Shown here in pieces: positions 35,871 to 44,400 of a DNA stretch of 64,000 bases. The notes under the pieces were generated by a model. That model worked only from the letters and a program-made list of their open reading frames with translations. It was not told the origin of the DNA and did no database searches. The position numbers and the translations under genes are program-made. Numbering within the stretch: position 1 is the stretch's first letter; every line of letters begins with the position of its first letter. The stretch covers positions 930,001-994,000 of the forward strand of contig NZ_JAHWXP010000001.1 in the NCBI RefSeq assembly GCF_019857185.1. The letters are read 5' to 3'. Origin of the DNA: Alteriqipengyuania abyssalis (GTDB lineage Bacteria > Pseudomonadota > Alphaproteobacteria > Sphingomonadales > Sphingomonadaceae).

Positions 35871-38165
35871 TTAGAAGCGGTTATCCCGCGGGAAGCCCTG
35901 CGGCGGCATGCGGCCTGCGCCGCCGCGCGCGACCTTCCATTGCCACATCTCCATTTCGGTGCGGGTGCGCTCGCCCGTCCCGCCCATCTGCCAGCTGAGG
36001 CCTTCCTCCAGCCGGAAGGTGGTGACGTCGGCCATCCCGCCATCGCGGTAGCGTTGCAGCTGGACGCCCTGCCCGCGGCTCATCTCGGGCATTTCCTCCA
36101 GGTTGAACACCACCAGCTTGCGGTTGTCGCCCACGACCGCGACGTGATCGTGCCCCTCGCCGATATGCGCCACCCGGGCGAGCTTGGCGTCGCCCTTCAG
36201 CGTCATCACCGCGCGGCCCTTGCGCGTCTCGGCGAGCAGATCGTCCGACTTGATGACGAAGCCCTTGCCCAGCGTGCTCGCCAGCAGCAGCCGCTCACCG
36301 GGCTTGTGTGCCCAAGCAGAGACGATGTGCGCGCCATTGTCGATGTCGACCATCGTGCGCACCGGCTCGCCGAAACCGCGCGCGCCGGGCAGCTTGTCCG
36401 CGCCCAGCGTGTAGAAGCGCCCGTCGTCGGTCGCGATCAGCAGCTTGTCGGTGGTCTGCGCATGGAAGGCGAAGGCGAGTTCGTCACCTTCTTTGAACTT
36501 CCATTCCTGCGACAGGTCTGCATGCCCCTTCGCCGCACGGATCCAGCCGCGCGCGGAGAGGATCACCGTGGTCGGTTCCTTCTCGATCATCGCGTCCATG
36601 CTGAATTCAACCGTCGGCTCCGCCTCGTCGATGGTGGTGCGGCGCGCGCCCAGCGCGGTATCCTTGCCGTATTCCTTGCGCAAGGCATTGAGATCGCGCT
36701 TCAGCCGCGTGCGCTGGCGCGCCGGGCTGTCGAGCAGCTTCTGAAGCTCGTCCTGCTCCTTAAGCAGGTCGTCCTTCTCCTGCCGCAGCTGCATTTCCTC
36801 GAGCTTGCGCAAACTGCGCAGCCGCATGTTGAGGATCGCTTCGGTCTGCCGGTCGGTCAGGCCGAATTCGGCCATCATCACGGGCTTTGGCTCGTCCTCG
36901 GTGCGGATGATCTCGATCACCCGGTCGAGGTTGAGGAAGGCGATGATATAGCCTTCGAGCAGTTCCAGCCGGTCCGCGATCTTGGCCAGCCGGTGGCGGG
37001 TGCGGCGCTGGAGAATGTCGATCTGGCTCGCGATCCAGTTCTGCAGCAGCTCCTTGAGGCCCATCACCATCGGCGTGCGCGTCGCATCGAGCACGTTCAT
37101 GTTCAGGCCGAAGCGCGTTTCCAGATCGGTCAGGCGGTAGAGCGATTCTTTCAGCAGCTCCGGATCGACATTGCGGCTGCGCGGGACGAGCACGATGCGG
37201 ATCTGCTCGTCGCTTTCGTCGCGCACGTCCTCGAGGATCGGCACCTTCTTGTCGGCGATGACCTGCGCGATCTGCTCGATCAGCTTGCCCTTGGGCACCT
37301 GATACGGGATTTCGCTGATGATCAGCTGCCACTGTCCGCCGCCCAGCCGCTCGATCCCCGCATCGCGGTCGGCAGCGTTCTCGGCCTCGGCGGCATGGAA
37401 GCGCGCGCGGATGCGGAAGCTCCCGCGCCCGGTCTCGTAGGCCGCGCTGATGGTTTCCGGGCTGTCCACGATAAGCCCGCCCGTCGCCAAGTCAGGCCCC
37501 TGCACCAGCTGCATCAGCTCGGCATGCTCGACCGCCGGGTTCTCGATGACTTCCAGCGTCGCCTCGATCACCTCGTCGACATTGTGCGACGGGATGTTGG
37601 TCGCCATGCCCACCGCGATCCCGCTGGCCCCGTTGGCGAGCAGGTTCGGGAACAGGCCGGGGAAGATGACCGGCTCTTCTTCCTCGTTATTGTAGGTCGG
37701 CACGAAATCGACCGTGCCCTCGTCCAGCCCCGCCATCAGGCTGATCGCGGTCTTGGTCAGGCGCGCTTCGGTGTAGCGGGCGGCGGCGGCGTTATCGCCG
37801 TCGATATTGCCGAAGTTTCCCTGCCCCTCGACCAGCGGATATCGCAGCGCGAATGGCTGCGCGAGACGAACCATCGCGTCGTACACGGCCGTGTCGCCAT
37901 GCGGGTGGTACTTGCCCAGCACCTCGCCGACCACGCGGGCGGACTTCTTGTAAGCGCTGTCAGGCGAGAGGCGCAGCTGGCGCATCGCCCACAGCAGGCG
38001 GCGGTGGACCGGCTTCAGCCCGTCGCGCAGATCGGGCAGCGAGCGTGCGGTGATCGTCGACAGCGCATAGACGAGATAGCGCTCGGACAGCGCGGTCTCG
38101 AACGGCGCATCGACGATTGCAGCGGGGGAATCGGGCTCCGCGGGGCCCTGATCTTTGGAAGCCAT
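35871..38165 (-). CDS. parC: DNA topoisomerase IV subunit A
   Basis: ParC cuts and rejoins DNA to separate linked chromosomes after replication. The 764-residue protein has the family opening [18 protein letters not shown], the quinolone-resistance region [17 protein letters not shown], and the catalytic Arg130-Tyr131 pair in [14 protein letters not shown]-rich middle and coiled-coil parts follow and the C-terminal beta-pinwheel covers about residue 490 on. The pinwheel has no clear GyrA box (QRRGGKG), which supports ParC rather than GyrA. The gene is not next to parE. Confidence 0.94.
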   Translation of the reverse strand: MASKDQGPAEPDSPAAIVDAPFETALSERYLVYALSTITARSLPDLRDGLKPVHRRLLWAMRQLRLSPDSAYKKSARVVGEVLGKYHPHGDTAVYDAMVRLAQPFALRYPLVEGQGNFGNIDGDNAAAARYTEARLTKTAISLMAGLDEGTVDFVPTYNNEEEEPVIFPGLFPNLLANGASGIAVGMATNIPSHNVDEVIEATLEVIENPAVEHAELMQLVQGPDLATGGLIVDSPETISAAYETGRGSFRIRARFHAAEAENAADRDAGIERLGGGQWQLIISEIPYQVPKGKLIEQIAQVIADKKVPILEDVRDESDEQIRIVLVPRSRNVDPELLKESLYRLTDLETRFGLNMNVLDATRTPMVMGLKELLQNWIASQIDILQRRTRHRLAKIADRLELLEGYIIAFLNLDRVIEIIRTEDEPKPVMMAEFGLTDRQTEAILNMRLRSLRKLEEMQLRQEKDDLLKEQDELQKLLDSPARQRTRLKRDLNALRKEYGKDTALGARRTTIDEAEPTVEFSMDAMIEKEPTTVILSARGWIRAAKGHADLSQEWKFKEGDELAFAFHAQTTDKLLIATDDGRFYTLGADKLPGARGFGEPVRTMVDIDNGAHIVSAWAHKPGERLLLASTLGKGFVIKSDDLLAETRKGRAVMTLKGDAKLARVAHIGEGHDHVAVVGDNRKLVVFNLEEMPEMSRGQGVQLQRYRDGGMADVTTFRLEEGLSWQMGGTGERTRTEMEMWQWKVARGGAGRMPPQGFPRDNRF

Positions 38166-38269
38166 CGGCTCGCCCTACCACCGGCTCGCCCTGGCCAGAA
38201 GCGCGGAACGCAAAGCTTTCCCCGCCCGTTTAGCCCGTGAAAGCACAATTGATACGAAAGGACTTCATC

Positions 38270-38815
38270 ATGGCCAAACGCGTTATGATTCTCGCCACCA
38301 ACGGCTTCGAACAGTCGGAACTCTTCGACCCCAAGAAGAACCTCGAAGATGCCGGCATCGAAACCGAACTGGTCAGCCTGGAATCCGGTGAAATCAAGGC
38401 CTGGGACAAGGACGACTGGGGCAAGACGATCACAGTCGACAAGACCGTGGACGACGTTGCCAACTGCGAAGGCTACGACGCCCTCCTTCTTCCCGGCGGC
38501 CAGATCAACCCCGACCTGCTGCGCGTGAACGACCGCGCGGTCGCCATCGTCCGCGAGTTCAACGCTGCGGGCAAGCCGATTGCAGCGATCTGCCACGCGC
38601 CGTGGATGCTGATCGAAGCGGGCCTGGTCGAAGGCAAGACGCTGACCAGCTACCACTCGATCCGCACCGACATGAAGAATGCGGGCGCGAACGTGGTCGA
38701 TCAGGAAGTCGCCGAGGACGGCAACCTCATCACCAGCCGCAATCCGGACGACATCCCCGCCTTCTCGGACCGCCTGATCAGCCGCGTGCTGGAGAAGGTG
38801 CCCGAAAACGCCTAA
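38270..38815 (+). CDS. DJ-1/PfpI-family protein (YhbO/YraA-like)
   Basis: The 181-residue protein has the PfpI fold: MAKRVMILATNGFEQSEL, the GYDALLLPGGQINPD segment and the nucleophile elbow AAICHAPWML with Cys108 and His109. Members of this branch act in stress protection, deglycase or chaperone roles that remain debated. The start at 38270 follows GAAAGGAC. A good terminator ends the gene. Confidence 0.9.
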   Translation: MAKRVMILATNGFEQSELFDPKKNLEDAGIETELVSLESGEIKAWDKDDWGKTITVDKTVDDVANCEGYDALLLPGGQINPDLLRVNDRAVAIVREFNAAGKPIAAICHAPWMLIEAGLVEGKTLTSYHSIRTDMKNAGANVVDQEVAEDGNLITSRNPDDIPAFSDRLISRVLEKVPENA

Positions 38816-38841
38816 GCTTCTGAGAAGCTGATAAAACCCGG

Positions 38842-38872
38842 GCCCGGTCGCAGAGATGCGGCCGGGCTTTTT
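38842..38872 (+). terminator. Rho-independent terminator after the DJ-1 family gene
   Basis: GCCCGGTCGC (38842-38851) pairs with GCGGCCGGGC (38858-38867) with one G-U pair and a six-base loop, followed by five T residues (38868-38872). Confidence 0.9.
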
Positions 38873-38909
38873 GCTACGCGCTTGCCAATATGGCGAGAAT
38901 GAGGCACGA

Positions 38910-38936
38910 TTGTGGCCACAATGTGATGGCCACATT
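38910..38936 (+). promoter_or_regulatory. Overlapping palindromes before the DUF4349 gene; operator candidate
   Basis: TTGTGGCCACAA (38910-38921) is a perfect 12-bp palindrome. AATGTG (38920-38925) and CACATT (38931-38936) form a second inverted repeat that overlaps its end, and TGGCCACA recurs in both. The pair lies 19-45 bp before the ATG at 38955, where a repressor could cover the promoter. No regulator is identified. Confidence 0.45.
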
Positions 38937-38954
38937 GGAATGGGGAGAGAACTG

Positions 38955-39848
38955 ATGGCCTTTCGTTCTTCGCTGCTTCTCGTGTCCGCCGCCGCCCTCG
39001 CGCTGGCCGCGTGTTCCGACAATTCCGCCTCAGAGACGACCGAAGCCGTCACCACGATGGATGTCGCCGAAGCGGACGCGATGGAGGCACCGTTGGCGGA
39101 AAGCGCTGCGGGCGAGGCGATCTCCACGCCGGACATCCCCGCCGCCGCTCCCAAGATCGCCTATGTCTATTCCTACGGATTCCGGGTGGAGCGCGACGCG
39201 ATCGCACCCCTGCAGGAACGCCATGCCGACATGTGCGCCAATCTCGGCCCGCTGACCTGTCAGGTCCGCTCGATGAGCCAGAGCGGGGCCGACGATGATT
39301 ACGGCTATGGTGAGCTCGAACTTTCCGTCGCGGCGGACAAGGCGCGCGATTTCGGGCGCAAGCTGGCCGGTGCGGTCGAGGCCGAAGGCGGCGAGCAGGT
39401 CTCCTCCACCATCGAGGGAGAGGATCTGTCGAAACAGATCGTCGACACCGAAGCGCGCCTGCGCAGCCGCGAAGTGCTGCGCGACAGGCTGATGGAAGTG
39501 CTGCGCACCCGCAAAGGCAGCGTGCAGGAACTGGTCGAGGCCGAACGCGGCGTCGCGCAGGTCAATGAAGAGATCGACCAGGCGCGCAGCTGGCTGCAGG
39601 AAATGCGCGGCCGGGTGGCCTATTCGCGGATCACCGTGACCTACCAGAGCCAGGGCGCAGGCCCGGGCAGCTTCGTCGAGCCGATCCGCAGGGCGGTAAG
39701 CTCGATCGGGCCGGTCGCGGGCAATGTGATCGGGGGGCTGATCCTGCTGCTGACGATCTTCGCGCCGCTCGGCCTGATCGGTTACGGCCTGTGGCGGCTA
39801 TTCCGCTGGTTGCGGCGGCGCGAGGAAAGCACCGCCAGCAAGGACTAA
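38955..39848 (+). CDS. DUF4349-domain lipoprotein
   Basis: The 297-residue protein has a signal peptide with lipobox LALAAC (Cys about 20), a DUF4349 domain with a long coiled coil (about 155-225: DTEARLRSREVLRDRLMEVL and VEAERGVAQVNEEIDQA), and a C-terminal membrane helix (about 250-280) followed by basic residues. It is therefore anchored in the inner membrane with a periplasmic coiled-coil domain. Its function is not established. Its stop overlaps that of the convergent ferredoxin gene. Confidence 0.87.
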   Translation: MAFRSSLLLVSAAALALAACSDNSASETTEAVTTMDVAEADAMEAPLAESAAGEAISTPDIPAAAPKIAYVYSYGFRVERDAIAPLQERHADMCANLGPLTCQVRSMSQSGADDDYGYGELELSVAADKARDFGRKLAGAVEAEGGEQVSSTIEGEDLSKQIVDTEARLRSREVLRDRLMEVLRTRKGSVQELVEAERGVAQVNEEIDQARSWLQEMRGRVAYSRITVTYQSQGAGPGSFVEPIRRAVSSIGPVAGNVIGGLILLLTIFAPLGLIGYGLWRLFRWLRRREESTASKD

Positions 39849-40174
39849 CGCCCGCTCATATCGTGCGCATCGGCCGGGATGGTGACTTCCAGCCCGTCGA
39901 ACGCATCGGTCAGCGTGATCTGGCACGAGAGGCGGCTCGTCGGGCGCACGCCATAGGCGAGGTCGAGCATGTCTTCCTCGTCCTCGCTCGCTTCGGGCAG
40001 CTGGGCGAACCATTCCTTCGCGACCAGCACGTGGCAGGTGGAACAGGCCATCTGCCCCTCGCAGGTGCCCTCCAGCGGCATGCCTGCCGCCTGCGCGACG
40101 CGCAGCAGCACGTCGCCCGCCTGCGCCTCGGCCTCGACCCGTTCGCCGTTCGACTTGATGAAGGTGACTTTCAT
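39845..40174 (-). CDS. Adrenodoxin-type [2Fe-2S] ferredoxin
   Basis: The 109-residue protein has the Cys pattern of vertebrate/ISC-type ferredoxins: C38, C44 and C47 in TCEGQMACSTCHVL, and C84 in SRLSCQIT. The spacing agrees with ISC ferredoxin rather than plant type. It supplies electrons for Fe-S assembly or to P450 enzymes. The ATG overlaps the stop of the cysteine desulfurase gene (ATGA), which argues for an Fe-S assembly role. Confidence 0.92.
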   Translation of the reverse strand: MKVTFIKSNGERVEAEAQAGDVLLRVAQAAGMPLEGTCEGQMACSTCHVLVAKEWFAQLPEASEDEEDMLDLAYGVRPTSRLSCQITLTDAFDGLEVTIPADAHDMSGR

Positions 40175-41256
40175 CTTTGCGAGGATGCCGCTTCGAGGAT
40201 GATCGAGCAAGCGCGCTGCATATCCTCGCGCGTGGTATAGCGTCCCCAGCCCAGCCGGATCGAGGATTTCGCCTGCGCATCGCTCAGCCCGATGGCGCGC
40301 AGCACGTGGCTCGTCCGGCCCGACCCGCTGGCGCAGGCCGACCCGGCGGAGAACATGACTTCGCGGCATTCGCTCATCAGCCGGGCGACGTCGAGGCCGT
40401 CCTTCCGGATGTTGAGATTGCCGTGCCACCGCTGCTCCGCACTGCCGTTGAGCGTCCAGCCGGAGAAGGCGTCGCGGGCGATCTGCCATAGGCTTTCGAT
40501 GTGCGCCGCGTCCTCTTGCTGCCGCTCCACCGCGAGCGCCGCGGCCGCGCCGAACCCCGCGCACAAAGCAGGCGAGAGCGTGCCCGAGCGCAGGCCCTGC
40601 TCCTGCCCGCCACCCTCGACATGCGGGATCAGCGACAGGCCATCGCGCACCCACAGCGCACCGATCCCCTTGGGCCCGTGCAGCTTGTGCGCGCTGACGG
40701 CGATCATGTCGGCCTGTTGCGGTAGCGCGATCTTTCCCGCCGCCTGCACGCCGTCGACCAGCAGCAGCGCGCCGGTTTCCTTGGCTCGTTTCGCCATCTC
40801 GGCGATGGGCTGGATCGTGCCGATCTCGTTATTGACCTGCATCATCGCGAGCAGGCCGACATATCTGGGCATGTCGACGTCGGGTGCGATCACGCCATCC
40901 GCGCCGACCGGCAGTTCGGTCCAGTTGCCAATCGCCTTGACCGTATCGATCACCGCCGCGTGCTCGATCGCGCTGAAGGCGATGTGCTCGCCCGAGCGGA
41001 CCGCCGCATTGCCCCGGATCGCGAGGTTGAGCGCTTCTGTGGCGCTGCCGGTAAAGATCACCTGACCACCGGGGGGAAAGAGCTTAGCCACCTGCTCGCG
41101 CGCCACCTGGACCGCTGCGGCTGCCATCCGACCCATGCGGTGCGGGCTGTGCGGATTACCGAAGGTGTCGGAATCGGGCCCGCCGAGCCACGCGAGCATC
41201 GCGTCGCGCGCTTCAGGCGCGAGCGGGGTGGTGGCCTGGTAGTCGAGGTAGATCAT
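40171..41256 (-). CDS. Cysteine desulfurase (IscS/NifS-like), copy 2
   Basis: A PLP enzyme of 361 residues that removes sulfur from cysteine for Fe-S clusters or thiolation. It has MIYLDYQATTPLAPEARDAM, ATEALNLAIRG, EHAAVIDTV, the PLP-lysine motif VSAHKLHGPKGIGAL and the sulfur-carrying Cys in SAGSACASGSG. The ATG at 41256 was chosen because the family begins IYLDYQAT; an upstream frame reaches into a repeat. It lies between another cysteine desulfurase gene and a ferredoxin gene. Confidence 0.93.
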   Translation of the reverse strand: MIYLDYQATTPLAPEARDAMLAWLGGPDSDTFGNPHSPHRMGRMAAAAVQVAREQVAKLFPPGGQVIFTGSATEALNLAIRGNAAVRSGEHIAFSAIEHAAVIDTVKAIGNWTELPVGADGVIAPDVDMPRYVGLLAMMQVNNEIGTIQPIAEMAKRAKETGALLLVDGVQAAGKIALPQQADMIAVSAHKLHGPKGIGALWVRDGLSLIPHVEGGGQEQGLRSGTLSPALCAGFGAAAALAVERQQEDAAHIESLWQIARDAFSGWTLNGSAEQRWHGNLNIRKDGLDVARLMSECREVMFSAGSACASGSGRTSHVLRAIGLSDAQAKSSIRLGWGRYTTREDMQRACSIILEAASSQR

Positions 41257-41286
41257 GCTGTTGCTCTTATCCTTCCCGCTACGTCG

Positions 41287-41365
41287 CCCCGGACTTGATC
41301 CGGGGCAAGGCTTTCTTCGGTTGCGACGGAAAAGAAAGCGGGACCCCGGATCAAGTCCGGGGTGA
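41287..41365. repeat. Paired palindromic GC repeats (REP-like)
   Basis: CCCCGGACTTGATCCGGGG (41287-41305) and its inverted copy CCCCGGATCAAGTCCGGGG with TGA after it (41344-41365) face each other between the two cysteine desulfurase genes. The same unit occurs at 57639-57660 and 59791-59809, with variants at 56736-56821, 57581-57610, 57725-57757 and 59725-59756. It is a dispersed intergenic repeat that may act as a terminator or mRNA-stability element. Confidence 0.8.
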
Positions 41366-41375
41366 CGGTGGGGTT

Positions 41376-42449
41376 TTAGGTGAGGCTGCGCCAGGCCTCC
41401 GCAAACGCATCCAGTTCCTCCGGCGTCGAGCTCCACCCCATGCTGACCCGGATCGTGCGCGCGGCGACATCATCGGGCACACCGAACGCATCGAGCACGC
41501 GGCTTTTCTTGAGCGTGCCCGAGGAACACGCGCTGCCTGCGGAGACGGCAAAGCCCATCGAGTCGAGGCGGATCAGCTGGGCTTGGGCGGACATGGTTGG
41601 GTGGGCGACGGCGATGATGTGAGAGCAGTGCATGCCCATCCGCAGAACTTCACCCTGTCGGAACAGCTCGTTCTTGAAGTCGAATTGCTGCTCGACTGTC
41701 GTAGCCCAATTCTCGATATCTCCTGCCTCTAGCGCAGCTGCCATGCCGAGAATATCGGGCAGGTTCTCGGTCCCCCGCCGATATCCGCGTTCGTGACCAC
41801 CGCTCGGCTTGAGCATCGCGAAGTCGCGCACCAGCAGCGCGCCAACGCCGATCGGTCCACCGAACTTGTGGGCCGAGACGATGGCCATATCGCAATCGGG
41901 CAGCGGCATTTTCCCGGCGCTCTGTGCGCAATCGACAAGCAGCAGCCCTCCGTGGTCGCGAACCACTTCGGCTATCGCCTCGATGTTCTGGATCGTCCCG
42001 GTTTCCGAATTGACGTGCTGAACAGCCACGAGAGAACGATTTTCTTTTCCTTCAACGATGGACGACGGCTCAATGAGCTTGGTGAGGACCTCCAGATCGA
42101 GCTCGCCCTCATCGCTTACGGGGATCGAGGGAACGTCACGGCCTCCGACAAAGCCGTAAATGGCATCATGCTCGACCGCGCTGACGGCTTCATTGATCAC
42201 AGCGGCATGATCGAAAGCGAGCAATGCACTCTCGCTCGCTCCGCTGGTAAAGATTACCTCGCCTTCCCAAGCCAGCGCTGCCTTCACCCGTGCGCGGGCA
42301 TCCTCCAGCGCCTGCTTGGCACGGCGCCCCTCGGCGTGGGGAGACGAAGGATTGGCCCAGAGCGCAAACCCCTCCTCCATCGCGGCCTTTGCCTCGGGGC
42401 GGAGCGGCGAGGTGGCGGCGTGGTCGAGATAGATGCGGGGGCGCGCCAT
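41376..42449 (-). CDS. Cysteine desulfurase (IscS/NifS-like), copy 1
   Basis: The 357-residue PLP enzyme starts MARPRIYLDHAATSPLRPEA, and has SGASESALLAF, EHDAIYGF, the lysine motif VSAHKFGGPIGVGAL and the active Cys in SAGSACSSGTLKKS. It is similar to but clearly diverged from the downstream copy, so the pair is an old duplication rather than a recent one. Which copy feeds Fe-S assembly cannot be told from sequence. The start at 42449 is divergent from an alpha/beta hydrolase gene. Confidence 0.92.
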   Translation of the reverse strand: MARPRIYLDHAATSPLRPEAKAAMEEGFALWANPSSPHAEGRRAKQALEDARARVKAALAWEGEVIFTSGASESALLAFDHAAVINEAVSAVEHDAIYGFVGGRDVPSIPVSDEGELDLEVLTKLIEPSSIVEGKENRSLVAVQHVNSETGTIQNIEAIAEVVRDHGGLLLVDCAQSAGKMPLPDCDMAIVSAHKFGGPIGVGALLVRDFAMLKPSGGHERGYRRGTENLPDILGMAAALEAGDIENWATTVEQQFDFKNELFRQGEVLRMGMHCSHIIAVAHPTMSAQAQLIRLDSMGFAVSAGSACSSGTLKKSRVLDAFGVPDDVAARTIRVSMGWSSTPEELDAFAEAWRSLT

Positions 42450-42570
42450 CAGATGCGCGAAGTAATTGCGAAATGCGGCATAAAGCCTATATAGCCGCGC
42501 ACCCGGCGCGCGCCACCGCCCAATAGGCAGACGCGTGCGCCAGCCCAGCTATTTCCGGATCACAGCACCC

Positions 42571-43227
42571 ATGCCCACCGTCATCTTCCCCGGCCCCGAA
42601 GGCCGCCTCGAAGGCCGTTTCTCGCCCCCGCCGCGCCCGCGTGCGCCGGTCGCGCTGATCCTCCACCCGCACCCGCAGGGCGGCGGCACGATGAACGAGC
42701 GCAATACGCAGGCCCTCTACAAGACCTTCGTCGATCGCGGCTTCGCGACTTTGCGTTTCAATTTCCGCGGCGTGGGCCGCAGCCAGGGCAGCTTCGACAA
42801 CGGCATCGGCGAATTGTCCGACGCGGCCAGCGCGCTCGACTGGATCCAGTCGATCCACGAGGAAGCGCAGGTCACTTGGGTGGCTGGCGTATCCTTCGGC
42901 GCGCTGATCGGCATGCAGCTGCTGATGCGCCGCCCGGAAATTCGCGGCTTTATCTCGGTCGGTGCGCCGGCGAGCATGTACGACTTCAGCTTCCTCGCGC
43001 CGTGCCCCGCCAGCGGCATCTTCGTCCACGGCGCGGCCGATACGGTGGTGCCCCCGCCTGCGGTCACCAAGCTGGTCGAGAAGCTGCGGACGCAGAAGCA
43101 CATCACCATCCACCACGAGGAAATCCCGCGTGCGAACCATTTCTTCGAGAAGGAGCACGACGAGATGATGGGTGCGGTGAACAACTACCTCGACTTCCGG
43201 CTCGATCCCTCCTGCCCGATCCGCTGA
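42571..43227 (+). CDS. Alpha/beta hydrolase (dienelactone hydrolase-like)
   Basis: The 218-residue soluble protein has ILHPHPQGGGTMNERN, FRGVGRSQGSFDNGIGE, and the elbow VAGVSFGALIG with Ser near 114, Asp in VHGAADTVV and His in RANHFFEKEHDEM. This small hydrolase type is regularly seen near cysteine desulfurase genes in sphingomonads. The reaction is unknown. An upstream in-frame start at 42535 exists, but homologous N-termini of the PTVIFPGPEG kind favour 42571. Confidence 0.87.
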   Translation: MPTVIFPGPEGRLEGRFSPPPRPRAPVALILHPHPQGGGTMNERNTQALYKTFVDRGFATLRFNFRGVGRSQGSFDNGIGELSDAASALDWIQSIHEEAQVTWVAGVSFGALIGMQLLMRRPEIRGFISVGAPASMYDFSFLAPCPASGIFVHGAADTVVPPPAVTKLVEKLRTQKHITIHHEEIPRANHFFEKEHDEMMGAVNNYLDFRLDPSCPIR

Positions 43228-43427
43228 TCGCGCAGGCCTGAGGGCCGGCCCGACACGGTTAATCGCCAATCGCCTCCCCCTGCGCGCGGCCCCCGCGGGG
43301 CGGCAGGTCGTGTCGCAATTCGATCCTGATTTGAAACGTTATACCATCTAGCGCCCGTTAATAGTCATAGTGTATCATCTCTTTGAAGGCGGCCCGAAGC
43401 TGCCCGGAAAAAACAGGAGAGATGTCC

Positions 43428-44114
43428 ATGGCTTACACCTATGCCAACCAGACGCAGAACCGGCTCCCCGCCATTCTGGGTGTGGCCGGAGTGCACGCCG
43501 GGATCGGCGCGCTGCTGATCTACGGCCTCGCATCGGGCGAGTTCGAGAAGATCGTTCAGCCGCCGCTCGAAGGCGGCCAGATCGAGCTGCCGCCACCCCC
43601 GCCGCCGCCCGAGCCGGTCGACCAGCCGCAGGTCGAAACCCCGCCTTCGGCACGCGATGTGGTCGCACCCAAGCCGCCCTTGGATGTCTCGACCAATCCG
43701 CCGCGCGTCGACACCAGCGGCATCATCCTGCCGCCTGCGCCGCCGCAGCCTTTGCCGCTGCCCAGCGTTACCCCCACGCTCGCGCCGCCGCCCCCGCCCA
43801 GCCCCGCGCCCAGCTTCGACCCGATGCCGGCGCGGCCCGCGAACAATGCGGGCAGCTGGGTAACGCAGAGCGATTATCGCAGCAGCTGGATCTCGCGCGA
43901 TTACGCGGGCACGGTCGGCTTTAGGCTGAATGTCGGCGCGAGTGGCCGGGTGGAAGGCTGCTCGGTCACGCAATCTTCCGGCGTCGCCGCGCTGGACGAG
44001 GCGACCTGCCAGCTGGTCACCCGCCGGGCACGGTTCGATCCGGCCAAGAACGGCCAGGGCCGCGCGGTTGCGGGCAGCTATAACGGCGCGGTGCGCTGGC
44101 AGCTGCCCGACTGA
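43428..44114 (+). CDS. TonB-family energy transducer
   Basis: The 228-residue protein has an N-terminal membrane anchor (about 11-33: PAILGVAGVHAGIGALLIYG), a proline-rich spanner (about 50-140, with a run of seven prolines) and a C-terminal TonB domain (YAGTVGFRLNVGASGRVEGCSV, then LVTRRARFDPAKN). It should link ExbBD to TonB-dependent receptors, but no exbB/exbD is here, so it may be an accessory copy. AGGAGA lies 7 nt before the ATG at 43428; the ATG at 43422 is too close to it. Confidence 0.88.
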   Translation: MAYTYANQTQNRLPAILGVAGVHAGIGALLIYGLASGEFEKIVQPPLEGGQIELPPPPPPPEPVDQPQVETPPSARDVVAPKPPLDVSTNPPRVDTSGIILPPAPPQPLPLPSVTPTLAPPPPPSPAPSFDPMPARPANNAGSWVTQSDYRSSWISRDYAGTVGFRLNVGASGRVEGCSVTQSSGVAALDEATCQLVTRRARFDPAKNGQGRAVAGSYNGAVRWQLPD

Positions 44115-44126
44115 TAGACGCGCCGC

Positions 44127-44339
44127 CTACCCTCCGATTCCCTCGGCCGTCGCGGTGTCCACCGGCGCCCGGCCCTGGGAATCGGGGATGGTCCAGATCG
44201 CCACGTTGAGCAGCGCAACCAGCGCGGCGACCACCATCAGCCCCGCCTGCTTGCGAAAGCCGCGGCGGAACAGGATGAACGCGCCAGCAATCAGGGCGAA
44301 TGCGGCGAGGACCAGCAGCGAGAGTACGAGGTTGAGCAT
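44127..44339 (-). CDS. Small two-helix membrane protein, unknown function
   Basis: The 70-residue protein begins MLNLVLSLLVLAAFALIAGAF and has two predicted membrane helices, about 3-24 and 34-52, with a basic loop (RRGFRKQ) between them. The C-terminus is hydrophilic and carries DSQGRAP. I do not recognise a family. It is divergent from the DUF885 gene (61-bp gap) and convergent with the TonB gene. Confidence 0.6.
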   Translation of the reverse strand: MLNLVLSLLVLAAFALIAGAFILFRRGFRKQAGLMVVAALVALLNVAIWTIPDSQGRAPVDTATAEGIGG

Positions 44340-44400
44340 CCCCCTTCCCTAGCGCCACAGCGATTGACGGGGAAGCGGCACGGTTCCATCGTCCGCCGCC

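Noticed and set aside
35790-38240. An 816-codon open frame on the plus strand opposite parC
   Set aside because: ParC has all catalytic motifs; the opposite frame gives a repetitive basic protein without any domain.
41287-41365. Inverted repeat pair considered as ends of a small transposon (MITE)
   Set aside because: The space between is only about 38 bp, there is no target duplication, and the same units occur singly elsewhere, which fits REP-like repeats better.
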